Shown: one piece after another, positions 35,391 to 44,058 of the stretch
Layout: each line of letters starts with the position of its first letter
Position numbering within the stretch: the first letter of the stretch is position 1
Assembly (NCBI GenBank): GCA_017558145.1
Contig: JAFYWF010000108.1
Coordinates: 1 to 51,601, forward strand
Length of the DNA stretch: 51,601 nt
Reading direction: 5' to 3'
Source of the DNA: Lachnospiraceae bacterium
Lineage (GTDB): Bacteria > Bacillota > Clostridia > Lachnospirales > Lachnospiraceae
Program-made: the position numbers and the translations under genes
The notes under the pieces: generated by a model
Databases searched by the model: none
Seen by the model: only the letters and a program-made list of their open reading frames with translations
Told to the model about the DNA's origin: nothing

Positions 35391-35459
35391 TTAAAAAAGT
35401 GCAAAAAAATTTCTTTTGAAAAAGATAGAATCAAAATACAGCAAACGAAGAAAAACAAA
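35391..35459 (+). promoter_or_regulatory. Shared upstream element, copy A (pseudokinase-kinase operon)
   Basis: TTAAAAAAGTGCAAAAAAA at 35391 is followed at 35425 by ATAGAATCAA and then an A-rich AAACAAATG end. The first block is repeated nearly unchanged at 38097 and 42564. Compared with those, the ATAGAA block is 11 bases closer, about one helix turn. A weaker GGTGCAAA lies 33 bases upstream. Confidence 0.6.
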
Positions 35460-35482
35460 TGATTCTATGGAGGAAATGAAAA

Positions 35483-36376
35483 ATGGAAAAAACAAACAAC
35501 AATATTCTTGCAACAAATACAGTTTTAAAAGGAGAATATGAAGTTAAAAGCTATATGGGAACCGATGGTTTGATGAACTTATATCATGGTGAGGAGCTTG
35601 AAACAAAAAAGAAGATTAAGATTTACGAAAGCTTTCCCTGGTATATGGTTAGCAGAGGGAAAGACGGTGTGACTGTAGTACCTGAACAATTTTTAGAAAC
35701 CATGTATCCTGAAGTAATAGAACGAGGTAAGAAGAACGTAGAATATATGAAATATTTTCAGGAAGAAAACATTGTTTTTGAGATAAAGGATTACTTTGAA
35801 GAAAATAATACCTATTACATTATTGCAGAAGACATGGAAGTGATCTCCTTAAAAGAATTATTAGAGGAGGAAAAAGAAACTTATTTTTCCTTAGAAGAAA
35901 CCATGGAAATGTTAGATCCAATTATGAATTTCTTGGAAAAATTACACCAAAAGCAATTAATACATCGGGAAATTACACCCGGTAATATTTATATTAATAA
36001 GAATACAAACAAAGCATTTTTGGCAAACTTTTATACCGTCCGTGATTTTTCCAATACAGATGCTACTGTGTATATCACCGCAGGATATACACCATTGGAA
36101 CAGCATAGCAAGCATGACAAACAAGGTCCATGGACCGATGTCTATTCCCTCTGTGCAGTGATCTATGAGTGTGTAACAGGTCAAAAAATGCAAAATGTAG
36201 TAGATAGACTGGTAGAAGAGTCTACGCTTACAATTTCTCCCTCAATCACAAACATATCCGAAAGTCAAAAAGAAATTTTATTACAGGGACTTGCGATTAA
36301 ACCGGAAGACAGAATTTCTTCCGTAAGAGAATTAAAAGAGAAATTAATGAGGATAAAAACAATGCATATGATGTAA
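35483..36376 (+). CDS. Protein pseudokinase
   Basis: The 297-residue protein aligns along its length with the kinase domain of the next gene, but its catalytic residues are changed. The VAIK lysine is Y48, HRD is HRE (E163), the DFG aspartate is N182 (LANFYTVRD), and the Gly-rich loop is degenerate (GTDGLM). The fold-defining GYTPLEQHSK and GPWTDVYSLCAVIYE are kept. There is no zinc ribbon and no membrane segment. It is probably a regulatory partner or scaffold for the kinase encoded 96 bases downstream. Confidence 0.82.
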   Translation: MEKTNNNILATNTVLKGEYEVKSYMGTDGLMNLYHGEELETKKKIKIYESFPWYMVSRGKDGVTVVPEQFLETMYPEVIERGKKNVEYMKYFQEENIVFEIKDYFEENNTYYIIAEDMEVISLKELLEEEKETYFSLEETMEMLDPIMNFLEKLHQKQLIHREITPGNIYINKNTNKAFLANFYTVRDFSNTDATVYITAGYTPLEQHSKHDKQGPWTDVYSLCAVIYECVTGQKMQNVVDRLVEESTLTISPSITNISESQKEILLQGLAIKPEDRISSVRELKEKLMRIKTMHMM

Positions 36377-36423
36377 GAATCATTTGGGAAATGAGGGGAG
36401 GCATGATATACTATTAGATAAGT

Positions 36424-36449
36424 GTCTGCCCCATACAAAAGGGCAGATA
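36424..36449 (+). other. Short hairpin between the pseudokinase and kinase genes
   Basis: TCTGCCC and GGGCAGA are separated by 10 bases. There is no T-run, so it is not a terminator; it may be an mRNA processing or stability element. Confidence 0.4.
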
Positions 36450-36472
36450 AAACAACGAAGGAGGAGAAGAAT

Positions 36473-38077
36473 ATGAACGTAAATCAAATTTGCATGAGTT
36501 GTATGAAAGCGACTATTGATGAACAGGGAATTTGTACCTATTGTCAGACAGCAGATGCTTCTAATATAAATGATAAAAGACACCTTCCGGTAAGAACCAT
36601 TTTAAAAGGGAAATATTTGATTGGAAGAGTAATCGGAGAGGGAGGCTTTGGAATTACCTATATCGGGTACGATTTGGATCTTCAGTTTCCGGTAGCCATT
36701 AAGGAATTTTGTCCCAGAGAATTTGCAGGAAGAGAAATGACAGATCGTTTAACTCTTCTCCCTTTTGATGCAGGCAGCGAAGAGATTTTTGAACAGGAAA
36801 AAGAAAAATTTATTGACGAAGCGAGACGTCTAGCCAGATTCCGTAATGAACAGGGAGTGGTATCTGTTTTAGATTATTTTAAAGAAAACGAAACTGCTTA
36901 TATTGTGATGGATTTTGTGGAAGGGATTACCTTACGTAAATATTTAGGAATGTTAAATACCCTGATGCCCCTTTCGGAATTATTAACCTTGTTGAAGCCT
37001 TTGATGGAAACCTTGGAAAAAATCCATGGCGAGCAAATGATACATAGAGACATCAGTCCGGATAACATCATGATTAGAAAGGATCGAAAAAAAGTCTATC
37101 TTATCGATTTTGGAACTGCCAGAGATGTTACTGCAGGACATACCCTGTCCGTGTATCGAAAAGGAGCCTATACGCCTTTGGAGCAGCAAAGCCGTGACGG
37201 ACATCAGGGCTCTTGGACCGATGTTTATGCCCTTTGTGCTACTATTTATTATTGCATTACAGGCAAAACCATTCCGGAAGCGGTGGACCGTGTCATGGAA
37301 GATAAATTGATTCCTCCATCCAAATTAGGGGTGGAAATATCTTCTGCTATGGAAGAAATACTATTAAAAGGTTTGGCAATCAGGCCCGAAAATCGAGTAC
37401 AAACCATGGGAGAATTGATGCAGGTACTTTATGCAATGGAGAAACAGGTGGCAAAAGAAGAAGATACCACTGTCCCTATAGAAAGTACTTCTAAGGAACA
37501 AAAAGATAGTTCGGATATAGATACTACGGTACCGCTAGACCAGGATGGAAATGTGGATATGGAAGCATTGCCGGTATCGGATGCAGTAAGATATGAAGCG
37601 AAGAGAAAGTGGGAGCTGTTAGAAAAAGAAGGAAAAAGGATATTTATTTTTGATAATACGACAACTCTTGCATTGGCTCTTATTATGGGAATGTTCTATT
37701 GGTGTTTTTATGAAAAAATGATGTTAATAGGAGTAACATATTGCGTTATTTATCTTATTTTGGGAGTAGGAATTTTACCGAATATAATATCCTCCTTAGT
37801 AGCGGATTCAATAAAAAAATCAAAAATTAAAGAAGAGATGTTTCCAAATAACTTTGACAAAGCAATCCTATTGTTACAGATAAAAGCTTTAAAAACTACA
37901 AAACAATTTTTAAAAAAGGATCGGTTTCTTTGTTGGATTGGAACAAAAAATTTTCCGGTGGAACAGAACCAATTCATGGACTACTACTATCAAACCATAC
38001 TTCCTGCTACCGATATTCCTCAAGAGCTAAAAGATGCTTGGGTATATCAGGCTAAGAAAAGTGAAATATGGAAATAA
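36473..38077 (+). CDS. Membrane-anchored Ser/Thr protein kinase with N-terminal zinc ribbon
   Basis: The ATG at 36473 follows AAGGAGGAG; the frame upstream lacks such a site. The 534-residue protein begins with a zinc ribbon (CMSCMK, then CTYC), followed by a complete Hanks-type kinase domain: G-loop GEGGFG (55-60), K77 in VAIK, HRD at 191-193, DFG at 212-214. After the kinase domain a Glu/Asp/Thr-rich linker with repeated DTTVP motifs leads to two membrane segments (about 400-440). A cytoplasmic tail ends the protein. The DTTVP threonines could be phosphorylation sites (inference). Confidence 0.9.
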   Translation: MNVNQICMSCMKATIDEQGICTYCQTADASNINDKRHLPVRTILKGKYLIGRVIGEGGFGITYIGYDLDLQFPVAIKEFCPREFAGREMTDRLTLLPFDAGSEEIFEQEKEKFIDEARRLARFRNEQGVVSVLDYFKENETAYIVMDFVEGITLRKYLGMLNTLMPLSELLTLLKPLMETLEKIHGEQMIHRDISPDNIMIRKDRKKVYLIDFGTARDVTAGHTLSVYRKGAYTPLEQQSRDGHQGSWTDVYALCATIYYCITGKTIPEAVDRVMEDKLIPPSKLGVEISSAMEEILLKGLAIRPENRVQTMGELMQVLYAMEKQVAKEEDTTVPIESTSKEQKDSSDIDTTVPLDQDGNVDMEALPVSDAVRYEAKRKWELLEKEGKRIFIFDNTTTLALALIMGMFYWCFYEKMMLIGVTYCVIYLILGVGILPNIISSLVADSIKKSKIKEEMFPNNFDKAILLLQIKALKTTKQFLKKDRFLCWIGTKNFPVEQNQFMDYYYQTILPATDIPQELKDAWVYQAKKSEIWK

Positions 38078-38096
38078 ATAAAAGAAAAAGTACCTC

Positions 38097-38168
38097 TTAA
38101 AAAAGTGCAAAAAAGTTCCAAACAGTTTTTATATGATAACTATAGAAACAAGGAAAACAAATCACTTA
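38097..38168 (+). promoter_or_regulatory. Shared upstream element, copy B (121-residue gene)
   Basis: TTAAAAAAGTGCAAAAAAG is followed by ATGATAACTATAGAAACAAG and GAAAACAAAT. From GTGC to ATAGAAACAAG the distance is 37 bases, the same as in copy C at 42564. Confidence 0.6.
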
Positions 38169-38188
38169 ATTTACCGGGAGGTACTGAT

Positions 38189-38554
38189 ATGAAAAAAAAT
38201 AATACTAACACAACCAAAGCTTTCGATTACTGTATGTACAAAATGTTTGCCAACAACTTCTATTCCACACGTTGTAAAAACCAGTTATACGTAAAACGTA
38301 TGCAAATGGATTTTATGGAATTAAATCCGGATAAAAAAACAGAATATGAAGTAAGATGTTACAGTCTTATCAAACAAATGAAAAAAATGGTGCCGGAAAC
38401 CTTTTTCAGAAATAACGTTGAAATTCACGTTTTACCGAAAGAAGAAGGGAATGTGGAATTTGTAGTTGCCAGCAAAGGGCAGGAATTACATTTTTATACC
38501 AACAATCAAAAAAAGAAAGCATATCTTCACTGCAGGCTCACCAAGTGTGCCTAG
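38189..38554 (+). CDS. Unknown protein under the shared element
   Basis: The family is not recognised. The ATG at 38189 follows CCGGGAGG; the open frame upstream runs through the promoter element and is not used. The 121-residue protein is basic, with no signal peptide or membrane segment. It has a helical N-terminal half (FDYCMYKMFANNFYSTRC, then KRMQMDFMELNPD) and a beta-rich second half, ending in CRLTKCA. Five cysteines are spread along it. It shares its upstream element with the kinase pair and with the gene at 42654. Confidence 0.7.
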   Translation: MKKNNTNTTKAFDYCMYKMFANNFYSTRCKNQLYVKRMQMDFMELNPDKKTEYEVRCYSLIKQMKKMVPETFFRNNVEIHVLPKEEGNVEFVVASKGQELHFYTNNQKKKAYLHCRLTKCA

Positions 38555-38580
38555 TGAAGTAAAAAAGAAAGGGAATCTGA

Positions 38581-41169
38581 ATGCGAAAATTCCAAGTAAC
38601 AGGAATGAGCTGTGCAGCCTGTAGCACGCGGGTGGAAAAAGCAGTAGGAGGACTGCCGGGGGTATCCTCTTGTGCAGTCAGCCTTCTCACCAATTCCATG
38701 AGTGTGGAAGGAACTGTCACCGATGAAGAAATTATAAAAGCAGTGGAAGCTGCCGGATATGGTGCTTTTACCCAAGAAAAAAAAGAGAATACAAAATCCG
38801 AAAGTAGAGAAGAAGTACTACAGGATAAAGAAACTCCTATTTTAAAAAGGCGATTATACAGTTCATTGGGATTTTTACTTGTTCTGATGTATGTTTCCAT
38901 GGGTCATGTCATGTGGGAATGGCCGGTACCGGAATATTTTTCCATCAATCCTGCAGCCATTGGTTTACTACAGCTGTTATTGACTGTCATTATTATGGTC
39001 ATTAACCAAAAGTTTTTTGTAAACGGTTTTAAAGGATTATGTCACAAAGCACCCAACATGGACACCCTGGTGGCTTTGGGTTCCGGAGCCTCCCTGGTGT
39101 ATAGTGTGTATGCTTTATTTTGCATGACCACAGAAATGGCACAGGGAAATATAGATGGGGCTCATCATTATTTGCATGAATTATACTTTGAATCTGCTGC
39201 TATGATTCTAACCTTAATTACCGTAGGAAAAATGCTGGAGGCAAGAGCCAAAGGAAAAACCACCGATGCCTTAAAAGGGCTGATGAATCTGGCTCCCAAA
39301 ACTGCAGTATTATTGGTGGAGCAAGGAAATCAAAACGACCAGGTTACGTGTCATAATAAAAAGGAAAGTAGGGAACCCTCCTTTGAAAATTATATAGAAA
39401 GAAAAGTACCCATTGAACAGGTGAAAAAAGGCGACTTGTTTGTGGTTCGACCGGGAGAAAGTATTCCTGTGGATGGAAGGGTATTGGAGGGACACAGTGC
39501 CATTGATGAATCTGCCCTAACCGGAGAAAGTATTCCTGTGGACAAGGAAGCAGGAGATTTGGTTTATGGAGCCACCATCAATCAATCTGGGTTCCTGCGT
39601 TGTGAAGCTATGAAGGTGGGGGAAGATACCACTCTTGCGAAAATCATTCAGATGATGAGTGATGTGGCAGCCACTAAAGCTCCCATTGCAAAAATTGCAG
39701 ACAAGGTTTCCGGTATTTTTGTTCCGGTGGTTATCAGTATTGCTTTGGTAACTACTTTACTGTGGTTGCTTGCAGGAGAAGCTCTTGGGTTTGCCTTGGC
39801 AAGAGGAATCTCTGTTTTGGTCATCAGTTGTCCCTGCGCTTTGGGATTGGCTACTCCGGTAGCCATTATGGTAGGCAATGGAAAAGGAGCTAAGAACGGT
39901 ATTTTATTTAAGACCGCAGCCTCTTTGGAAGAAGCAGGAAAGGTGTCTATTGTAGCCTTAGACAAAACCGGAACCATTACCAAGGGAGAACCCCATGTGA
40001 CAGATATTCTTGCTGTGGATGGAATGTCCCAGGATAACTTACTTCAGGCGGCATATTGTTTAGAAGCAAAAAGTGAGCATCCCCTAGCAAAAGCCATTCT
40101 TCAGTATGGAAAGGAAAAGGGATTCTTACAAAAAGAAGTATTAGACTTTAAAGTATTACCGGGAAATGGTCTTGTGGGAACTATGGATGGATCAAAATTG
40201 ATTGGAGGAAATCTTAAGTTTGTATTATCCAATATTCCTGTGAAAGAGGACATAAAAAAACAGATGGAACAACAGGCCTCTTTGTTAGCTATGGAAGGAA
40301 AAACTCCTTTATTTTTTGCCAAGGACGATACCTTCTTGGGAACCATTGCCGTAGCGGATGTGATCAAAGAAGACAGTAAACAAGCAATTGAAGAATTAAA
40401 GAACATGGGAATTCATGTAGTGATGGTTACCGGAGACAATGAGCAAACGGCCAAAGCCATAGGAAATCAAGCCGGTGTGGATGAAGTGATTGCGGGAGTT
40501 CTTCCTGATGGTAAAGAACAAGTGATTACAAGTTTACAGCAAAAGGGTAAAGTAGCCATGGTGGGAGATGGAATCAATGATGCCCTGGCTTTGACGAAGG
40601 CAGAGATTGGAATCGCCATTGGTGCCGGATGCGATATTGCCATAGATGCAGCAGATGTGGTATTAATGAAAAGCAGACTTTTGGATGTGCCGGCAGCCAT
40701 TCGGTTAAGCCGACAGACCAAAAAGAATATTCATGAAAATTTGTTTTGGGCATTTTCCTATAATGTCATAGGCATTCCATTGGCAGCAGGTCTTTGGATT
40801 CCTATTTTTGGATGGGAAATGAATCCCATGTTTGGAGCTCTAGCTATGAGTTTATCCAGTTTTTGTGTGGTAACCAATGCCTTAAGATTAAATTTTTTTG
40901 ATATCAGAGATGTGAAAAAGGATAAAAAAATAAAAGCAAAAGAAAAGGAGAATAAAAGCATGACAAAGAAAATGGTAATCGAAGGTATGATGTGTGGACA
41001 TTGTTCCGGGAGAGTAAAAAAAGTATTGGAAGGTCTTCCTCAGGTAGCAGAAGCGTTGGTAAGTCATGAAGATGGAACTGCTGTGATTACCTTAACAGAA
41101 GAAGTTGCAGATGATGTTTTAAGAAAAGCAGTAGAGGATCAGGATTACAAAGTAATCAGTATGGAATAA
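38581..41169 (+). CDS. copA: Copper-exporting P1B-type ATPase with a fused C-terminal CopZ domain
   Basis: The 862-residue protein has an N-terminal metal-binding domain with CAAC (C11, C14) and eight membrane segments. The transport motif is C417-P-C419. The phosphorylated D461 is in DKTGT, and GDGIND is near residue 663. These mark a Cu(I) ATPase. After the last segment comes a Lys-rich linker and then a second metal-binding domain with CGHC (C805, C808). C-terminal HMA domains are unusual in CopA. The last 69 residues can also be made alone from an internal start (see the copZ entry). A MATE gene follows after one base. Confidence 0.95.
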   Translation: MRKFQVTGMSCAACSTRVEKAVGGLPGVSSCAVSLLTNSMSVEGTVTDEEIIKAVEAAGYGAFTQEKKENTKSESREEVLQDKETPILKRRLYSSLGFLLVLMYVSMGHVMWEWPVPEYFSINPAAIGLLQLLLTVIIMVINQKFFVNGFKGLCHKAPNMDTLVALGSGASLVYSVYALFCMTTEMAQGNIDGAHHYLHELYFESAAMILTLITVGKMLEARAKGKTTDALKGLMNLAPKTAVLLVEQGNQNDQVTCHNKKESREPSFENYIERKVPIEQVKKGDLFVVRPGESIPVDGRVLEGHSAIDESALTGESIPVDKEAGDLVYGATINQSGFLRCEAMKVGEDTTLAKIIQMMSDVAATKAPIAKIADKVSGIFVPVVISIALVTTLLWLLAGEALGFALARGISVLVISCPCALGLATPVAIMVGNGKGAKNGILFKTAASLEEAGKVSIVALDKTGTITKGEPHVTDILAVDGMSQDNLLQAAYCLEAKSEHPLAKAILQYGKEKGFLQKEVLDFKVLPGNGLVGTMDGSKLIGGNLKFVLSNIPVKEDIKKQMEQQASLLAMEGKTPLFFAKDDTFLGTIAVADVIKEDSKQAIEELKNMGIHVVMVTGDNEQTAKAIGNQAGVDEVIAGVLPDGKEQVITSLQQKGKVAMVGDGINDALALTKAEIGIAIGAGCDIAIDAADVVLMKSRLLDVPAAIRLSRQTKKNIHENLFWAFSYNVIGIPLAAGLWIPIFGWEMNPMFGALAMSLSSFCVVTNALRLNFFDIRDVKKDKKIKAKEKENKSMTKKMVIEGMMCGHCSGRVKKVLEGLPQVAEALVSHEDGTAVITLTEEVADDVLRKAVEDQDYKVISME
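40960..41169 (+). CDS. copZ: Copper chaperone CopZ, possible internal translation product
   Basis: In the same frame as copA, an ATG at 40960 is preceded by AAAAGGAG, 9 bases away. The 69-residue product has a complete CopZ fold with [13 protein letters not shown] and ends at the copA stop. Upstream at 40924-40930 is an A7 run. One more A would place a stop at 40953-40955 and separate copA from copZ, the usual gene arrangement. Whether it is translated alone is inference. Confidence 0.6.
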   Translation: MTKKMVIEGMMCGHCSGRVKKVLEGLPQVAEALVSHEDGTAVITLTEEVADDVLRKAVEDQDYKVISME

Positions 41170-41170
41170 A

Positions 41171-42460
41171 ATGAAACTATATAAGGAATTTTTTCGATAT
41201 GTAATACCTTCCATGTTAGCCTTTGCTTTGTCAGGGTTGTATGGAGTTATCGATGGTTTCTTTTTGGGGAATGCAATGGGGGATGCAGCATTGGCAGCAA
41301 TCAATGTGGCATACCCTATTACTGCGTTTGTACAGGCATTGGGAACCGGAATCGGTATGGGAGGTGCCGTACAATACACCATACATAAGGCTCAGAAAAA
41401 GAAAGAAGAAGCAGCTAAATGTTTGGGAGTCACTCTTTTGCTCTTGGTAGGCTCGGGAGTTGTGATGACTCCTATCCTATTATTTTTTAATGTACCTATG
41501 TTAAAAGCTTTAGGATTACAAGGAGAATTATTACATTTAGGACATGAATATATTACCTGGATTGCCATAGGAACTATGTTTCAAATCTTAGGAACGGGTT
41601 TGGTTCCTTTTATGCGAAACTTAGGAAACGCCTATATTTCTACCATAGCTATGATCATTGGTGCTATGTTTAATATCACCTTTGATTATCTTCTTATTTG
41701 GGTATTTCGCCAAGGAATGAAGGGTGCGGCCATTGCATCCGTGATGGGACAGGTGGCAGCATTTTTGATTAGTATTGGATATGTGATTTGGAAAAAAGAA
41801 AGAATCATAATAAAAAGAATTTCCTTTTCCTTAGTGAAAAAAATAGGCTTCGTAGCCTGTTCCCCTTTTGGGCTATCCTTTGCACCGAATATAACTTTGA
41901 TATTAGTGAATTTAAATGCCGTAACCTATGGTGGGGAATTTGCAGTCACTTGTTATGCTCCTATTAGTTATATCACTTATACAGTGATGCTGTTGTTGCA
42001 AGGAATTAGCGATGGATGTCAGCCTTTGGTCAGTATGTTTTATGGGAAGGGTGAAGGTGATGAGGCAAGAAAAGTTTATAGAATGTCCAGAGACTTTTCT
42101 GTGGTTGTAGGAATTCTGTTTATGATTGCAGTTATCTGGCAGGGAAGATGGGTGGTTGGTATTTTTGGTTCTTCAGGGGAAGTAACTGAGTACGTGTTGC
42201 AAGTATTGCCCGTCTTTTTAATAGGTATGGCATTTTCCGGTCTTTCCAGAGCAGCAATTTCTTATTTTTATGCGACAGAAAAGAATATGCGGGCTTATAT
42301 TTTGATTTATGGAGAAGCCATATTGTTGGCAATATTACTATTTATAATTCCAAGAACCATAGGAATTACAGGGACTTGGATTTCCATTATGTTAAGTCAG
42401 ATTTTGATAGCGGTATTAAGTCAATTCATGCTGAAGGTGAAGCAAAAAAATCTGCCTTAA
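41171..42460 (+). CDS. MATE-family efflux transporter
   Basis: The 429-residue protein has 12 predicted membrane segments in two halves. The N-terminal part SMLAFALSGLYGVIDGFFLGNAMGDAALAAINVAYP is typical of MATE exporters, as is GMKGAAIASVMGQ in the middle. It is driven by a sodium or proton gradient. The substrate is unknown. It begins one base after the copper ATPase gene, so they are probably co-transcribed. Confidence 0.9.
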   Translation: MKLYKEFFRYVIPSMLAFALSGLYGVIDGFFLGNAMGDAALAAINVAYPITAFVQALGTGIGMGGAVQYTIHKAQKKKEEAAKCLGVTLLLLVGSGVVMTPILLFFNVPMLKALGLQGELLHLGHEYITWIAIGTMFQILGTGLVPFMRNLGNAYISTIAMIIGAMFNITFDYLLIWVFRQGMKGAAIASVMGQVAAFLISIGYVIWKKERIIIKRISFSLVKKIGFVACSPFGLSFAPNITLILVNLNAVTYGGEFAVTCYAPISYITYTVMLLLQGISDGCQPLVSMFYGKGEGDEARKVYRMSRDFSVVVGILFMIAVIWQGRWVVGIFGSSGEVTEYVLQVLPVFLIGMAFSGLSRAAISYFYATEKNMRAYILIYGEAILLAILLFIIPRTIGITGTWISIMLSQILIAVLSQFMLKVKQKNLP

Positions 42461-42563
42461 GTAGTATTTAAAAGATAACGAAAATAAATGTTTCATAAAA
42501 GAGAGTTACATGATAACGAAAATTTGGTTATGGTGTAATTCTTTTTTTGTTGTACCATTGGTG

Positions 42564-42634
42564 TTAAAAAAGTGCAAAAAAATTTCAGGACTACCACATA
42601 AAATGATAATAGAAACAAGAGAAAACAACAAATG
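42564..42634 (+). promoter_or_regulatory. Shared upstream element, copy C (189-residue gene)
   Basis: TTAAAAAAGTGCAAAAAAA is followed by ATGATAATAGAAACAAG and AGAAAACAACAAATG, ending just before the ribosome binding site AGGAGG. The GTGC to ATAGAAACAAG distance is 37 bases, as in copy B. Confidence 0.6.
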
Positions 42635-42653
42635 AATTTAGGAGGAACACATT

Positions 42654-43223
42654 ATGGTAGCAACAGAAATAAGAATGCAAGGATCCAACGGAAAACAGTT
42701 TAAGGTGGCAAAAACCGATAGAGAGCTTATCAATGAGATTTGTATGTATACACAATTCTTACAAAAGTTATGTGGAATACGTTATATTTTAAAATTTGCA
42801 AATCAGTTCAATCACCATTTTTTAGATCATTTAAAGGAGGCCACAGACCAACAGTTTAATTCGGCAGTAGAAATCCGAAATGTTTATTGTAAGGAAGCAG
42901 AAGCAAGAGAAATAAAATATAGTTTCGTGGAAGGAGATTTATTAAACGAAGCCATCAAAACAATAGAGAGTGTAAATAGATATAAGGACTATCATGTGGA
43001 AATAGTATTTGAAAAAAACGAACCGCAGAGATTTAAGGATATTTCTACAAAAGATTTAGTTAATATTTATATCAATATGGTGGTATTCATGTCCGAAGCC
43101 TTAAATCATGCAGGTTTTGAAGTGATTGGATGGTCGGAGTCAGATATATTAAGAGCCATCTATTTCGTATGGATGGAAATAACACATAGAGATACGGCAT
43201 ATAAATGCAGGTTGCATGAATAA
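42654..43223 (+). CDS. Unknown protein under the shared element
   Basis: The family is not recognised. The 189-residue protein has no signal peptide or membrane segment. It is mostly helical, with an N-terminal basic stretch, a middle part with HHFLDHLKEATDQQFNSAVE, and a C-terminal helix WSESDILRAIYFVWMEITHRDTAYKC. TTAGGAGG precedes the ATG. It is separated from the MATE gene by 193 bases that hold element C and two copies of GATAACGAAAAT. It is convergent with the AllA-like gene and shares its terminator. Confidence 0.7.
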   Translation: MVATEIRMQGSNGKQFKVAKTDRELINEICMYTQFLQKLCGIRYILKFANQFNHHFLDHLKEATDQQFNSAVEIRNVYCKEAEAREIKYSFVEGDLLNEAIKTIESVNRYKDYHVEIVFEKNEPQRFKDISTKDLVNIYINMVVFMSEALNHAGFEVIGWSESDILRAIYFVWMEITHRDTAYKCRLHE

Positions 43224-43228
43224 CAAAA

Positions 43229-43266
43229 AATATGCCCGGATAAAGAAATGCTTCCCCGGGCATAAA
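43229..43266. terminator. Bidirectional terminator
   Basis: TATGCCCGG pairs with CCGGGCATA across a 19-base loop, between two convergent genes. A-runs on the left give Ts for the minus strand; the plus-strand T-run is weak. Confidence 0.75.
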
Positions 43267-43270
43267 TAGA

Positions 43271-43753
43271 TTATAGTTCAATTTCCATATAGTCTTTTTT
43301 ATCATATTCGACTACAACACAGTCGTTCATATAGATACGTTCCGGAAGGGTAATCATAACATGCATAATATCATTATGTACCGGAAGAGCTGCTAAGTGC
43401 CAAACACCAACATTCAATTTTACAAAGGTTCCCTTTGGAACATAGAAAGCTTCTGTTAATTCCGGAACAGGGTCTTTAGAAGCAGGGGCCACATGAAGAA
43501 TCGCATCATCATCTAATGGCATCACACCTTCGCAGGTTGTGTTATGGTATTCTACCGTTGTGATTATCATTTTTTCAGGCTTTCTGCTTACCAATGGAGA
43601 AAATGCAATAGGAAGATTTCCAGATACAGGAAATTCTACCTGATCATTATAGAAATCACCTAGGCTGGGACCTTCCGGATTTACCATGCTGGCAAAAGAT
43701 CCATAGTGTTTGAAGTTTTCTGCGGTTAACGGTTTTACTTTGATTGTTCTCAT
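43271..43753 (-). CDS. Ureidoglycolate lyase (AllA)-family protein
   Basis: The 160-residue protein resembles AllA: KPLTAENFKHYGSFASM at the start, VEYHNTTCEGVMPLDDDAILHVAP in the middle and GTFVKLNVGVWHLAALP near the end, with the conserved cupin-type His residues. AllA releases urea from ureidoglycolate in allantoin breakdown. No other allantoin genes are near, so the physiological substrate could differ. AGGGAGG precedes its start. Confidence 0.8.
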   Translation of the reverse strand: MRTIKVKPLTAENFKHYGSFASMVNPEGPSLGDFYNDQVEFPVSGNLPIAFSPLVSRKPEKMIITTVEYHNTTCEGVMPLDDDAILHVAPASKDPVPELTEAFYVPKGTFVKLNVGVWHLAALPVHNDIMHVMITLPERIYMNDCVVVEYDKKDYMEIEL

Positions 43754-44058
43754 AATTACCTCCCTAAAATGTTAATCATAAAGTTTTTATTTGTACGTAC
43801 TTTTCATATATACTTACATTTTACAAAAGAAATAGAGAAATGTCATTTCTAATTTAGTGATAAGAAAAAATTTTATCAAATTTATAACTGAAAAAAGGAC
43901 GCAAGAATATTTTAATTAGCATATGGTTTTTGTGGAGCTGTCCAACGAAGGGAGTAATTCGTCAGCTTCATTTGTTTCTATATCCATAGTTTTGTATTTT
44001 TTGATTTTTGAATTCATAGAATTTAAAAAGTGAAAAAAGGATTAAAAGAGCAAGAATA
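43754..44058. other. Divergent intergenic region with one bulged hairpin
   Basis: This 305-base gap must hold the promoters of the AllA-like gene (left) and the deacetylase gene (right). A GTACGTAC palindrome lies at about 43793. A bulged hairpin, GGAGCTG...ACGAA with TTCGTCAGCTTC, spans 43934-43969. No gene, riboswitch or clear consensus promoter was recognised. Confidence 0.4.

Noticed and set aside
38105..38188. GTG-start extension of the 121-residue protein
   Set aside because: The GTG is part of the shared GTGCAAAAAA element, which in the other copies is non-coding; the ATG at 38189 has CCGGGAGG before it.
40921..40955. E. coli-type programmed -1 ribosomal frameshift in copA
   Set aside because: The A7 tract does not form a good slippery heptamer in this frame and no following stem-loop or pseudoknot was seen; an indel or an internal start explains the layout better.
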